A stretch of 64,000 nt of DNA from an uncultured Gammaproteobacteria bacterium (GCA_958295835.1 OY282378.1:1071001-1135000), one strand, 5' to 3'. Shown: positions 36,531-47,656, counted from the first letter of the stretch. Notes: generated by a model not told the origin, from the letters alone. Made by a program: numbers and translations.

Positions 36531-38751
36531 ATCGCTGCTCGATCTTCCTCTCGCTATTATGTGTATTCATATAAAACTGGGTCCGCATAGCCGCAACTCT
36601 GCGAATGAACAAATCGTTCCTGTTCTTCCATAATTCCTTAAGATCAGACAAGATTTTCGTATTCAATTGATTGGCATTGTCGAGTTCCGAGAAGTAGTAT
36701 ATGAGATCATATGCAGGGTTATCTTTTTCACGTACAACTTCTTTCAAAATGGGACGGACCTCGCCTTTATTGACGGCGTCTACAACCATCTCGATGTTAG
36801 TCATTGTCCAAAGGAAAGAGAGCCAAATTAGCTCTCTCTTTATTTTTTTTGAATTGGCCCGTGGATATTTCGCTTCAACCCACCGGGCGAGGGCGTCTAT
36901 TTCATCCACATTACTCAGGATGGCATTAACAACACGGAGGCCGCCATCAGTTATGGCTTCTATGAGATCCTTCAGAGCACGTCTTTCTATATTTCCATGA
37001 CGAATTCGAAGAACTTGGCCAAGAATCCGGTTATTCTTGAGTACCTTTAAAATTTCATCGGCTTCGTACTCTAAATTGGAATCTTCAGAAAAATCCTTAT
37101 GATCAGAATTATTGTCTCGTGATTCCCGTCTCTGCTCTTCAACACTGCTATCAGTAAGTACATTACTTTTCAATGATGCAATCAGCCTTTGGAAACGATC
37201 GGTTTCAGATCGAGAAAGCGTAGCTGGGCGAACATTCTCCAAAGAACACATCGTATTCAAGATAATGCTTTCCAGAATCTCATGATCGTCGGCGTGATGG
37301 ATGACAAACAACAAGGTGAGATGATATCTCTCAACTTCGCTTCGCTGGCACATTTTCTGTAAGGTCAACGCCTCTTTTATACTATTTCGAGCAAGAAAAC
37401 ACCCAAGAAAATAGAATTCCATATAACGGACTCTGAATCCATCTGATTCCTGAAGGATTCCATACCGAGGATGGCACATTCTTTGTATCTGTTCGTCAGA
37501 TATGACAAAGTTTTCTTTATAGGATTGAGTGAATTGATCAAACCAAGTAATGTCAGGCGATCTACCTTGTTCTCGTCTGTCGAATATAGCTTTAGCTAGG
37601 TACTCTGAAAAATTTAGACAAGCGTTTATACTACCATCATCTTTCTCAATACCAGCCTTCATCAATCGACCGAGGATGAAAATATAATAGCAATGTGCAT
37701 GCGAAGTGATATTGGTATCCTGAGGCATGAAAGCTTGTAATGTCTGAATGACAGAAAGAACATAGAATGGATATCTTGGAATAATACGTGTATCCACAAT
37801 TTCATCTATTTTTCTTTCGATTATATCTACCTCTCCATCAGATATATCACGCCCTGTTGTTTGCTTCAAAGTTTTTCGGATCATTTCCTCTTGGTGCCAG
37901 CGATTGATCTCCCGAAGTTGCATCTCTGTATAAGAATAGATTCTTTGGTCAGCATGGTAATAAGTGCGATAAATATCGGTGTCCATAGTAATAATTACAC
38001 GTTGTAAGACAGATCTTTGGGCTTCAAGGAATTTGACTGCGTCTTTGTTCTCAGAAAGACCGTCTATAACAACAAGTTTGTCTGTTTTCCTCAACCAATG
38101 ATCCCAGGATCCAAAGAACTGATCGTGAAAGGTGCGCTTAAATTCTATCAAATTCCATCTACTATTATGTTTTTTAGCATCTATGTACAAGACGGGTTTG
38201 TCTTTTTCTATCTGCCTGATGCAAAGCATTTTAGCAAGAGCAGTCTTACCACTCATGGGTTCTCCGTGAATAACTACCGTATCCCGATCCAAGATCTTAT
38301 CTATGCCAGGAATTTGGCCTTCGAGACTACCTAAATCGGCAGAGCCTGTTCGATCGTAGGATCTCACTCTACCGAAGACATAGCTCGAACTCAGACTAAC
38401 CTCACGATCACCTATAATCTCCGTTTGCTCCAGGAATTGGCGGAAGGTGGATCGAATTGTACAAATTGTTTCGAGATCAGAAACAACATTTTTTATTTTT
38501 TCATATATTTCTGTCCAAGCCTCATCTGTGTTGTGATAAGACAAAAGAGTGGTGGCATCTTTAGGTATGACAAGCAAATCCTCATCCTTTAGAAGATCCC
38601 ACCACGGACAATCGTTAATCAGTAAAGGAATACGCCTTCTTTCAAGACCGGATTCTGTCTCACTTTTGGCTAGCTCGTGTCTGCCAGAAAACCCCCACTT
38701 CCACACGAGCTCTGCGACGCTCCGCCATACTGTCGGCGAGGTTTCAGCCAC
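36517..38751 (-). CDS. STAND NTPase with C-terminal remnant of a TIR domain
   Basis: The frame has 744 codons. Residues ~24-90 (ELAKSETESGLERRRIPLLI, DLLVIPKDA, NTDEAWTEIYEKIK) match the last third of a TIR domain of the kind fused to NACHT/STAND proteins; the NAD-binding first two-thirds are absent. The P-loop module follows: Walker A VIHGEPMSGKTALAKML (~162), Walker B KLVVIDGLSE (~228). The C-terminal ~400 residues are helical and unassigned. The first ~23 residues look like foreign sequence, so the true gene seems to have been cut about 60 bp after the window's apparent start. The DNA is strikingly AT-rich against its neighbours, indicating transfer. Intact relatives act in anti-phage NAD depletion; this copy is probably dead or a decoupled regulator. 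Confidence 0.75.
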   Translation of the reverse strand: MAETSPTVWRSVAELVWKWGFSGRHELAKSETESGLERRRIPLLINDCPWWDLLKDEDLLVIPKDATTLLSYHNTDEAWTEIYEKIKNVVSDLETICTIRSTFRQFLEQTEIIGDREVSLSSSYVFGRVRSYDRTGSADLGSLEGQIPGIDKILDRDTVVIHGEPMSGKTALAKMLCIRQIEKDKPVLYIDAKKHNSRWNLIEFKRTFHDQFFGSWDHWLRKTDKLVVIDGLSENKDAVKFLEAQRSVLQRVIITMDTDIYRTYYHADQRIYSYTEMQLREINRWHQEEMIRKTLKQTTGRDISDGEVDIIERKIDEIVDTRIIPRYPFYVLSVIQTLQAFMPQDTNITSHAHCYYIFILGRLMKAGIEKDDGSINACLNFSEYLAKAIFDRREQGRSPDITWFDQFTQSYKENFVISDEQIQRMCHPRYGILQESDGFRVRYMEFYFLGCFLARNSIKEALTLQKMCQRSEVERYHLTLLFVIHHADDHEILESIILNTMCSLENVRPATLSRSETDRFQRLIASLKSNVLTDSSVEEQRRESRDNNSDHKDFSEDSNLEYEADEILKVLKNNRILGQVLRIRHGNIERRALKDLIEAITDGGLRVVNAILSNVDEIDALARWVEAKYPRANSKKIKRELIWLSFLWTMTNIEMVVDAVNKGEVRPILKEVVREKDNPAYDLIYYFSELDNANQLNTKILSDLKELWKNRNDLFIRRVAAMRTQFYMNTHNSERKIEQRFYEC

Positions 38752-38886
38752 GGAGCCGGCCGCACCGACACCACTGAAGGGCGCTCGGCGTCAAACCGGA
38801 CCCCATCCCCGATGTCCGGGCACCGAAGGCCGTGCCCGTCTCCGTGTGCCGGACCGGGGGGCGACATCCGCAGGTGAAGGCCGCGG

Positions 38887-40311
38887 TCAGGCAGCGCGGC
38901 GCCTTCGCCGTCGTTCGGCGTCACGCACGCGCTGTCGCACAAGCACACCGATGCGGTGCACGTTGGCGGCCAGTATCGACAATGCAACGGTGTGTGCAAA
39001 CCCATCGGCGCCGCGGGAGCGAACCCGGTCGAGACCACGATGCTCAAGGTGGTTGATGGCCGATTCGACCGCCGGGTGCTGGCGCCTGGCCTCGGCGAAT
39101 GCTTGTGCTTCCTCGCGCTCGCGCTCGGCCACACAAAGCCGACCCTTGCGCGGCAGTGCATTGAGGTCGAGCATTGCGTCGAGCCGCACCCGGTTGTCGG
39201 GACTGTGGAACCCACGGTCGAAGCTGCACACCCGCAGGTCGGGATACAGTGCCTGCGTCTCCTCGATGATCGGCACTGCACTCTCCGTGTCGCTCCCCTC
39301 CCACATTATCTTGTGGTGAAGGATGAACTGGAATTGGTCTTCCACCACGCACACGGGAACTCCGAGCTCCACCGCACAGCCAGCCTTGCCCTTCGAGACC
39401 CAGCGGGTGTGTTCCTCGAAGATCGAAAACACCTTCTCATCGTGCGCGACCGTCTCGCCTTTGAGAAGACGCCGGTCGACCTGGTCGATTTGCCGCCGAG
39501 CATGGGCAATCAGTGACTGGACCATGCCCGATTGCGCCACATCTGCCTGTTCCAGCCCCTTGAGACTCTCCTCGGCTCGGTCGGCCAAGTGACGGCAACG
39601 TTCGATATACGCTTCGACCCGGTCCGGTCGGCTCTTCGCGCGACGTGTCGAGCGCACCTTGTTGAAACACCTCTTCACCTCTTTGGTGAGATGGCGCCAC
39701 TGGCGCCAGCCCACGATGTTGGACTTCTTCGCCGCATGGCCCAACTCCCGGAGCAAACACCGCATCGCGTCCCACAGCAGGTTGACATCGGTCGGGTAGT
39801 GCACATCGGTCTCGACCACAAACGAATCACAGCGCCCGCGCAACGGCTCGCCAGGCTTTTTTCTTGCGACCGCGTGGCCGCTCTCCACAACCAACCGCCC
39901 AATCTCTGACAGAAGCTCAGGGGTCAACAGATATACATTGTCGATGATCGTCTGCAACTCGTAGGTATCGCCTTGCGAGAACGCACCGTGGCCCAGGAAC
40001 TCGCGGACCGTTCGATGTTGGTTCACAAGCTCATGGAGACGGTCGAAGTCACAACCAAGACCCTGTTTGAGGACACCCATCACCAGGACCCGCCACAACT
40101 CCATCCCCGGGCGTCCCACGTTGCGATTGGTGCCCGGCAGAATGTGTTCCTCCAACAGCGAGAAGAGCTTCTCGCGGGTCTGCTTGTGCGAATACAGATG
40201 CTGGAGACCCAGGAGAACCGCTGGAATGTCATCGCGGGACTTGTGGTCCAGCTTGATATCCTCGATCCGTGCTTCACCGAGTGCGAGCTGCGATTTCCGT
40301 GTCTGTCTCAT
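38887..40311 (-). CDS. ISNCY-family transposase
   Basis: A 474-residue protein starting MRQTRKSQLALGEARIEDI, with the family landmarks SRDDIPAVLLGLQHLYS, GRPGMELWRVLVMGVLKQGL, VVETDVHYPTDVNLLWDAMR and FDRGFHSPDNRVRLD. The frame is intact. The terminal inverted repeats could not be resolved, so the element limits are not given. It lies just upstream of the truncated TIR-STAND gene and may have caused that truncation. Confidence 0.88.
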   Translation of the reverse strand: MRQTRKSQLALGEARIEDIKLDHKSRDDIPAVLLGLQHLYSHKQTREKLFSLLEEHILPGTNRNVGRPGMELWRVLVMGVLKQGLGCDFDRLHELVNQHRTVREFLGHGAFSQGDTYELQTIIDNVYLLTPELLSEIGRLVVESGHAVARKKPGEPLRGRCDSFVVETDVHYPTDVNLLWDAMRCLLRELGHAAKKSNIVGWRQWRHLTKEVKRCFNKVRSTRRAKSRPDRVEAYIERCRHLADRAEESLKGLEQADVAQSGMVQSLIAHARRQIDQVDRRLLKGETVAHDEKVFSIFEEHTRWVSKGKAGCAVELGVPVCVVEDQFQFILHHKIMWEGSDTESAVPIIEETQALYPDLRVCSFDRGFHSPDNRVRLDAMLDLNALPRKGRLCVAEREREEAQAFAEARRQHPAVESAINHLEHRGLDRVRSRGADGFAHTVALSILAANVHRIGVLVRQRVRDAERRRRRRAA

Positions 40312-40786
40312 GGATGTCCGTCGTGCGAAGATTGCTGACAATGGGCGGATTGGGGAGGAAATTCCTGCATAAGCTACCTGACATGGAAAATCTTCGCAAC
40401 CTCGAATCGCCATTTATTCTTTGGATTCAAATAGATATCTATTTTCTGGCAAGCACTAGTTACGGAAAATCGGCACAGTTCTCATGTCGATAGCATCGGC
40501 CAATCCGCCACGGCAACGGAACCCGCACCTTGACGGCCCGGACCCTGCCATCGGCGCTTCGTCCGGATGCCGCTCGAACCTGCATCCCAGAGTCCGTCAA
40601 GGGCGTCTGGCGACAAGGTGACACCATACTGTCCCGGCTGACTCCGTTCAACGGGACGCTCGCCGGAACGCGGCAACTCCAAACGTTCACCTCGCCCGGG
40701 TCGAGCTCGACCACGAAATCCATTTGCAAATGACGCTACCATAGCGGCTCGACAACGCAACCGCGCCGCCGCGCGCCTTCCCGGCC
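40312..40786. other. Intergenic, no gene recognised
   Basis: Contains the presumed 5' end of the ISNCY element and a short AT-rich stretch (about 40410-40475). A minus-strand frame over 40460-40729 has no recognisable features. It likely holds the promoter of the ligase gene at 40787. Confidence 0.4.
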
Positions 40787-41920
40787 ATGCAAGAGCCGAG
40801 CTTCACCATCGGGATCGAAGAGGAGTATCTGCTCGTCGATGCGGGCACGCGCGACCTCATCCACGCGGCGCCTCCGACGATGCTGTCGGAGTGCGAGGCG
40901 TTGCTCGAAGGGCAGGTCACTCCGGAGTTCCTGCAGTGCCAGATCGAGGTCGGCACCCGGGTGTGCTCCACCATCGGCGAGGCCCGCTCCGATCTGCAGC
41001 GACTGCGCAGCACCGTCGCGTCGGTGGCCCGCTCCCATGGACTGCGGCTCCTCGCGTCGTCGACCCATCCGTTCGCGGTGTGGGGCGAGCAACGGCGCAC
41101 CCAGAAGGAGCGTTACCAGACGATCGAGCACGATCTCCAGGAAGTCGTGCGCCGTCTCGTGATCTGCGGCATGCACGTCCACGTCGGCATCGACGACGAC
41201 GAGCTGCGCATCGATCTCATGAACCAGGCGAGCTACGTGCTCCCGCACCTTCTCGCACTCGGCACCTCGTCCCCGTTCTGGCAGGGACGCGAAACGGGGC
41301 TCAAGTCCTACCGGATCTCGGTGTGGGACGAGATGCCGCGCACCGGAATACCGGAGCAGTTCGAGAGCCATGGAGAATTTCAGCGCTTTCTCGACGTGCT
41401 CATCCGCGCGGGGATGATCGAGGACGGGACGAAGATCTGGTGGGACGTCCGCCCGAGCGTGCGGTTTCCGACCCTGGAGATGCGGATCAGCGACATCTGC
41501 ACGCGGCTCGAGGACACCGTATGCGTTGCAGCGCTGTACGCATGCTGGCTGCGCATGCTCTACCGGTTGCGCGCCAGGAACCAGCGATGGCGGCGCTACC
41601 CGCGCATGTTCGTGGCCGAGAACCGGTGGCGCGCCCAGCGGTACGGCATCGACCAGGGGCTCGTGGATTTCGGCCGCGGTACCGTCGTCGATTACCCGGA
41701 GCTCCTCGAAGAGATGATCGAGCTCTGCGCGGAAGACGCGGAGGCGCTCGGCTGCACTGCGGAGGTCGAGCATGCCCGCGGGATCATCGCGCGAGGCACG
41801 AGCGCGCACTGGCAGGTCCGTACCTACCGCGACGCCATTGCCGCAGGTGCGAGTGAACGCGAGGCGCTCGAAGCGGTGGTGGACATGCTCATCGAGGAGA
41901 CGATGCACGGCATCGAATGA
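40787..41920 (+). CDS. ybdK: YbdK-family carboxylate-amine ligase (GCS2)
   Basis: A 377-residue ATP-grasp-like ligase of the glutamate-cysteine ligase 2 family: FTIGIEEEYLLVDAGTRDL (metal/ATP-binding Glu triad), GLRLLASSTHPFA, VICGMHVHVGIDD and WWDVRPSVRFPTLEMRISD. YbdK members show weak glutamate-cysteine ligase activity, but their physiological substrate is unsettled. It stands alone upstream of the peroxidase gene. Confidence 0.9.
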   Translation: MQEPSFTIGIEEEYLLVDAGTRDLIHAAPPTMLSECEALLEGQVTPEFLQCQIEVGTRVCSTIGEARSDLQRLRSTVASVARSHGLRLLASSTHPFAVWGEQRRTQKERYQTIEHDLQEVVRRLVICGMHVHVGIDDDELRIDLMNQASYVLPHLLALGTSSPFWQGRETGLKSYRISVWDEMPRTGIPEQFESHGEFQRFLDVLIRAGMIEDGTKIWWDVRPSVRFPTLEMRISDICTRLEDTVCVAALYACWLRMLYRLRARNQRWRRYPRMFVAENRWRAQRYGIDQGLVDFGRGTVVDYPELLEEMIELCAEDAEALGCTAEVEHARGIIARGTSAHWQVRTYRDAIAAGASEREALEAVVDMLIEETMHGIE

Positions 41921-42034
41921 ACCGAGGAGGCCGGCGACGCCGAGAAGGGCGGTAAATGCCCTTGCCGCGTGAAGGTCGGAGCCGGTCGGACACCCCCCCT
42001 GCATTGCGAATCTCGACCCCGAGGACGCCCCCCG

Positions 42035-43024
42035 ATGCTCGCCGACACCCCCCAGCGCGCCATCTTCGACGAATCCGCGCGCTACCACCGATTCCTGGAA
42101 TACCGCGTCGCCGGCGAGCCCGAACCCGGACGCGCGGCCCGCGCCGTCGTTTCGGCGTTGCAGGCGGCGCGGAGCAGCGTCGGTCGGCCGGCCCGGATCG
42201 TGGTCGCGTTCGGGCGCCGTCTCTGGTCCGTGCTGGCGCCGGATTCGGTCCCTTCCGATCTGCGCGATTTCGAGACCGTACGCGGGGTCCACGGCCACGT
42301 CGCTCCAGCCACCCAATGCGACCTCTGGATCTGGCTCCAGGGAGATGGAGAGGACGAGAACGTCGCGCGCACCCTCGCGCTCCACGCGGCGCTGCGCAAC
42401 GACTTCGCGCTGCAGATCGAGCAGCCCGGATTCACCTACTTCGAATCGCGCGACCTCATCGACTTCGAGGACGGCACCGCGAACCCCAAGGACGACGCGG
42501 CGCGCACCGAAGCCGCGGTGGTCCCTGCCGGGTCGGGCGCCGGAGGCAGCATCGTGCTCACCCAGCGCTGGGTCCACGATCTCGACAAGTTCGCGGCGCT
42601 CGACGTGACCGCCCAGGAGGCGGTCATCGGCCGCACCAGGGCCGAGAGCATCGAGCTCGAAGGCGAGGCGCTCGCCCCCGACTCGCACGTCGCCCGCACC
42701 GACGTCACGAAGGACGGTGTCGCGATGAAGATCTACCGGCGCAGCGCGCCGTACGCGACGCTGGCCAAGCACGGGCTGTACTTTCTCGCCTTCGCTTGTG
42801 CGCGGGAACGCCACCGGATCCAGCTCGATCGCATGTACGGCGTCTCCGGGGACGGGCTCCACGACCGCCTCATCGAATTCTCCCGCGCCGACACCGGGAG
42901 CTACCTGTTCGCGCCCGGCGAGCGTGCGCTCGCCGAGGCCCTCGGTTCCGAGGCTTGCGGACCCGGCGGCGGCTCCGATGCCGCCGGATCGGGGTCTCCC
43001 GGATCGGGGCTCGCCCGCTCGTGA
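42035..43024 (+). CDS. Dye-decolourising (DyP)-type haem peroxidase
   Basis: A 329-residue protein with the DyP signature (LIDFEDGTANPKDD, the GxxDG-type distal aspartate loop), a ferredoxin-like beta-sheet core (ARIVVAFGRRLWSVL, YFLAFACARERHRIQLDRM) and conserved GLHDRLIEFSRADTGSYLF near the C-terminus. It oxidises phenols or dyes with hydrogen peroxide; there is no Tat signal, so it is cytoplasmic. The stop overlaps the GTG of the following glyoxalase-fold gene (GTGA). Confidence 0.9.
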   Translation: MLADTPQRAIFDESARYHRFLEYRVAGEPEPGRAARAVVSALQAARSSVGRPARIVVAFGRRLWSVLAPDSVPSDLRDFETVRGVHGHVAPATQCDLWIWLQGDGEDENVARTLALHAALRNDFALQIEQPGFTYFESRDLIDFEDGTANPKDDAARTEAAVVPAGSGAGGSIVLTQRWVHDLDKFAALDVTAQEAVIGRTRAESIELEGEALAPDSHVARTDVTKDGVAMKIYRRSAPYATLAKHGLYFLAFACARERHRIQLDRMYGVSGDGLHDRLIEFSRADTGSYLFAPGERALAEALGSEACGPGGGSDAAGSGSPGSGLARS

Positions 43025-43431
43025 ACGACACGGCCCTCCCCGGGATCAGCGTGGTGACGCTCGGCGTCGCCGACGTCGAACGTTCGGAACGCTTCTACAT
43101 GGACGGTCTCGGGCTCCGGCACGCCCGCCCGCCGAAGGGGATCGTCTACTTCGAGCTCGCGGGAGCCCGGCTCGCACTCTTTCCGCGCGATGATCTCGCC
43201 CGCTACGCCGGGGTCGAGCCCACCCCGCCGGACGGCTTCACCGGCACGACGCTCTCGTGCAACGTCGGATCCCGTTCCGAGGTCGATGCGCTCACCGCCC
43301 GCGCCGAGGCGGCGGGCGCGGCGGTGGTCAAGGCCCCGGAGACCGTGAGCTGGGGCGGTTACTGCGCGTGGATCGCCGACCCCGACGGTCATCTGTGGGA
43401 GATCGTGTGGAATCCGAAGTGGGACGGATGA
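43021..43431 (+). CDS. VOC/glyoxalase-fold protein
   Basis: A 136-residue vicinal oxygen chelate protein: ISVVTLGVADVERSERFYMD, GIVYFELAGARLALFPRDDL, and the C-terminal metal-site segment WIADPDGHLWEIVWNP. It could be a metal-dependent lyase, dioxygenase or resistance protein; the substrate is unknown. It starts at GTG 43021, overlapping the DyP peroxidase stop, so the two are co-translated. Confidence 0.88.
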   Translation: MNDTALPGISVVTLGVADVERSERFYMDGLGLRHARPPKGIVYFELAGARLALFPRDDLARYAGVEPTPPDGFTGTTLSCNVGSRSEVDALTARAEAAGAAVVKAPETVSWGGYCAWIADPDGHLWEIVWNPKWDG

Positions 43432-43593
43432 CGCCGCGCCCGCGGCGGCTCGCCCGGCCCGGCCGACCCTCGCCACATGGCGGAATCGCAGGCGCCCCCG
43501 GCCAACGCCGCGGGCAGGCGGCGACGCCGTGGACGAGCGGGTCCGGATCATCGACGGGTGTCGCCTCCGGCCTGCCGGGCGATAATGCCGCAC

Positions 43594-43917
43594 ATGCGCA
43601 AGGTCTACGCTTCGGACGACAGCGTCTTCATCGGGCACGTGCGCCAGGTGCTCGAGAACCACGCCATCCCCTGCATCGTCCGCAACGACTTCCTGGCCGG
43701 CGGCGCGGGCGAGCTCCCCGTCAACGAAACCTGGCCGGAGATCTGGGTCACGGACGATCGAGACTTCGATCGCGCCCGCGTTCTCGTCGATGCCACCGTG
43801 GCGACGGCGCACGTATCCGAGCCATCGTGGCGTTGCGCGTCGTGCAGTGAGCGGATGGAAGGCCAGTTCACCGATTGCTGGCGCTGCGGCGCGTCGCGTC
43901 CGGAGCCCGGCGGCTGA
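43594..43917 (+). CDS. DUF2007 protein with C-terminal zinc ribbon
   Basis: A 107-residue protein. Residues ~5-70 match DUF2007 putative signal-transducing proteins (VFIGHVRQVLENHAIPCIVR, ITV-like strand EIWVTDDRDFDRAR). The tail CASCSERMEGQFTDCWRCG is a four-cysteine zinc ribbon. Function unknown. Either ATG at 43585 or 43594 could start it. Confidence 0.8.
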   Translation: MRKVYASDDSVFIGHVRQVLENHAIPCIVRNDFLAGGAGELPVNETWPEIWVTDDRDFDRARVLVDATVATAHVSEPSWRCASCSERMEGQFTDCWRCGASRPEPGG

Positions 43918-44023
43918 CGGCCTCGAACCGCCACCGCGGCAGCCAGCGCAAGCGCATCGGACCCGCACGCCGCGATGGCATAATCCGCCGTAGCGCCAGA
44001 TGACCTTCCCGGAGACTTCCCTC

Positions 44024-44527
44024 ATGGAATACACCCTCGAACAGCTCGCCGACGACTGCCGCACCGCGCTTCGCGAGCAGGAAACGACGGCCGCGCGCGA
44101 GACCATCCGGGCGTGTTGCAGCCGGGCCTGCAACGACGACGGGTTCGTCGCGACCCACTTCGGGCCGGACAACACCTCGGCGCGCAAGATCCTCTACGAA
44201 GATCCGGATCTCCGATTCTGCATCCTCTCCCATGTGCAGGAAGGTACCGGCGACAGCCGCCCGCACGACCACGGACCGAGCTGGGCGGTCTACGCGCAGG
44301 TCGAAGGTCGCACGGAAATGACGGATTGGCGCGCGATCAGGGCAGGCGACGGCGATACGCCCGGGGTGGTCGAGGCGGTGCGCACCTACACCCTCCACCG
44401 GGGGAACGCACACGTCTACCACGAGGGCGACATCCACTCGCCACGCCGCGACGGCTCCACAAAGCTCATCCGCATCGAGGGCATGAAGCTGGACGGCATG
44501 CCGCGCGGCTACTTCGATCCGGCCTGA
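44024..44527 (+). CDS. Cupin-fold metal enzyme (cysteine dioxygenase-like)
   Basis: A 167-residue double-stranded beta-helix protein. The first cupin motif is [21 protein letters not shown] (two His and one Glu) and the second includes [13 protein letters not shown] (His). It resembles predicted cysteine-dioxygenase-like metal-dependent enzymes; the substrate is unknown. Start ATG 44024 ([12 protein letters not shown]) is preferred over 44000. It precedes gcdH by 23 bp in the same direction. Confidence 0.75.
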   Translation: MEYTLEQLADDCRTALREQETTAARETIRACCSRACNDDGFVATHFGPDNTSARKILYEDPDLRFCILSHVQEGTGDSRPHDHGPSWAVYAQVEGRTEMTDWRAIRAGDGDTPGVVEAVRTYTLHRGNAHVYHEGDIHSPRRDGSTKLIRIEGMKLDGMPRGYFDPA

Positions 44528-44550
44528 CCCCAAGACCGCGAGAGCCGACC

Positions 44551-45759
<1,209 letters not shown>

Positions 45760-45834
45760 GCCCGTCCTTCGCCCGGGCCGTGGGGGGACACGGCCGCGGA
45801 GTGACGTCGGCGTCCACTTCCGTCGAGCTGCCGT

Positions 45835-46347
45835 TCATTCGCCGAGGCGGCGCAATGCGAGCTCCACCGGAAGCGCCGAGCGCAGATCGTCGAGCACCGG
45901 ACAATGCTCGTTGACGGAGCGGCGAAGCCGATCGAGGTCTTCGTCGCTCGCCGGGCTGTCCACCACGATTTCGCCGTGGATTTGCCGGTAGCCGGCACGG
46001 ATGGGCGGATCCTGGTCCGGGCCGAGAAAGCCGCGGGCGTCGGAGATGCCGGAAACGTTCACCGCAATCGAATCGAGCGGGATCCCCAGATAGTCCGCGT
46101 AGAGGCGGTACGTGATCTCGTGGCAGGCGGCGAGCGCCGCGAGCACCAGCTCGCCGGGTCGCGGCCCGGCGTCCTCGCTGTCGAATCCGCCTGGCATATC
46201 GACGATGATCTCGAAGCCGCGGGCCTTGACGACGCTCTTCAGGCCGCCGACCTGCCGGCTGCTCACGCCCACCTCGACCTCGGCCTTGTCGGGCCTTTTG
46301 GCGAGGATGTCGCGCTTGTGCTCCAGCACCGCCTTGTAGCGATTCAT
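45835..46347 (-). CDS. OsmC/Ohr-family protein
   Basis: A 170-residue OsmC-fold protein: GFEIIVDMPGGFDSEDAGPR, PGELVLAALAACHEITYRL (the conserved cysteine site ACHE) and NEHCPVLDDLRSAL (second cysteine). Members reduce organic hydroperoxides with a cysteine pair. The start is ATG 46347 (MNRYKAVLEHKRD). Confidence 0.88.
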   Translation of the reverse strand: MNRYKAVLEHKRDILAKRPDKAEVEVGVSSRQVGGLKSVVKARGFEIIVDMPGGFDSEDAGPRPGELVLAALAACHEITYRLYADYLGIPLDSIAVNVSGISDARGFLGPDQDPPIRAGYRQIHGEIVVDSPASDEDLDRLRRSVNEHCPVLDDLRSALPVELALRRLGE

Positions 46348-46499
46348 TCGGGCGCACCCACCATCGCATGCGTACCAAGCCGATGTTATCGTCATCCGAA
46401 CGGCAACCCAACGCCCACTTCCCAGTCGATCCGCCCGTGGGATTCGTCGAAGATTCGAGCGGCAAGAACCTCTTGACCGAGCTGCATTCCGTCACCGTC

Positions 46500-46826
46500 A
46501 TGCGCTGCCCGCGGTGCGGAGCGGTCGATGCGGGCACGGCCGCCCGCTGCCGGAGCTGCGGCAACGACGCGCTCGACCGGACCGAGGCGCCCGGCCGCGG
46601 CCGGCTCGTCTCCTGGACGGTGGTGCGCCGCCCGGCCGGCGCCTTCGCCCACCGCGACGCCTTCGCGGTGGCGCTGGTCGATCTCGACGCCGGGCCGCGC
46701 CTGACCGGGAACCTCGAAGGCTGGGAGCACGAGCCGCCGCTGGGCGCCGCCGTCCGCGTCACCGGCGAGATCGACGGCATCCCCCTGTTCGCGGTGGAGG
46801 ATTCATCGGAGGTCCCATCCCCATGA
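46500..46826 (+). CDS. DUF35-type zinc-ribbon/OB-fold protein
   Basis: At least 108 residues: a four-cysteine zinc ribbon (CPRCGAVDAGTAARCRSCGN) followed by an OB-fold (RLVSWTVVRRPAGAF, FAVALVDLDAGPRLTGNLEG). Such proteins accompany thiolases or acyl-CoA enzymes and may bind acyl-CoA. ATG 46500 is the most conservative start; an in-frame ATG at 46383 would add 39 residues. The stop overlaps the enoyl-CoA hydratase start (ATGA), indicating joint translation. Confidence 0.8.
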   Translation: MRCPRCGAVDAGTAARCRSCGNDALDRTEAPGRGRLVSWTVVRRPAGAFAHRDAFAVALVDLDAGPRLTGNLEGWEHEPPLGAAVRVTGEIDGIPLFAVEDSSEVPSP

Positions 46827-47620
46827 GCGACGACATCCTCTACGAGGCGCACGGCCACGTGCGCCTCGTCACCCTGAACCGGCCGGCGAAGATGAATTCG
46901 CTGGACTTCGAGGCGAACGATGCGCTGGTCGAGCGATGGAGGGAGTTCGACGCCGACCCTGAAGCCAGGGTGGCGGTCGTCACCGGTGCGGGGACCAAGG
47001 CGTTCTGCGCGGGCGCGGACCTGAAGACCTATACGATGGCTTTCGCCCGAACCCCGGCGCCCGAGTTCCAGCGCAAGTACACCAACGGCCCCGGCTTCGG
47101 TGGCATCACCCGCACCCTCGACGTCTTCAAGCCCGTCGTCGCCGCGGTGAACGGCTACGCGGTCTCCGGCGGCCTGGAGCTGGCCCTGGCCTGCGACGTC
47201 CGCTTCTGCTCCCCGAACGCGGAGTTCGGGCTGCAGGACGTGAAGTGGGGTTTCCACGCCTGCGACGGTGGCCTCGTCAGGCTCAAGGAGATCGTGGGCC
47301 TCGGCAACGCGATGGAGATGGTGCTCTCCGGCGATCTGTTCGACGCCGGGCACGCGCACCGGATCGGGCTCGTCAACCGCATCGTGGCGCAGGAACGGCT
47401 GCTCGACGAGACTCTCGCCTACGCCGAAAAGCTCGCCTCGCGCGCCCCGCTGGCGCAGCAGCTCGCGAAGGAGATCGTGCGCCGCGTCCACGGAATGCCG
47501 ATGGACGAGGCGCTCAGGCTCGAATCGGCGTCGTTCCGCAACCTCGCGCACTCCGAGGATCTGGCGGAGGGAAACGCGGCGTTCCGGGAGCGCAGGCAGG
47601 CCCGGTTCAGGTCGCGCTGA
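46823..47620 (+). CDS. Enoyl-CoA hydratase/isomerase family protein
   Basis: A 265-residue crotonase. The oxyanion-hole and CoA motifs are VVTGAGTKAFCAGADLKTY and KPVVAAVNGYAVSGGLELAL; the latter carries the second Gly-Gly oxyanion hole. The first catalytic Glu position is ANGYAVSGGLEL-linked and the second lies near FGLQDVKWGF, where the usual Glu is Gln/Asp, so the exact reaction (hydration, isomerisation or hydrolysis) is uncertain. It is coupled to the DUF35 gene upstream and may act with gcdH. Confidence 0.87.
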   Translation: MSDDILYEAHGHVRLVTLNRPAKMNSLDFEANDALVERWREFDADPEARVAVVTGAGTKAFCAGADLKTYTMAFARTPAPEFQRKYTNGPGFGGITRTLDVFKPVVAAVNGYAVSGGLELALACDVRFCSPNAEFGLQDVKWGFHACDGGLVRLKEIVGLGNAMEMVLSGDLFDAGHAHRIGLVNRIVAQERLLDETLAYAEKLASRAPLAQQLAKEIVRRVHGMPMDEALRLESASFRNLAHSEDLAEGNAAFRERRQARFRSR

Positions 47621-47656
47621 ATATCTCGCCGCGGCCGGGACGCGGACCCGGGCGGC

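Noticed and set aside
38690-40380. Terminal inverted repeats of the ISNCY element
   Set aside because: The best pairing found (near 38693 and 40367) matched at only about 11 of 17 positions with no flanking duplication, so the limits were not reported.
40460-40760. Minus-strand frames of 89-92 codons upstream of ybdK
   Set aside because: No motif, no ribosome binding site and no similarity recognised; treated as intergenic.
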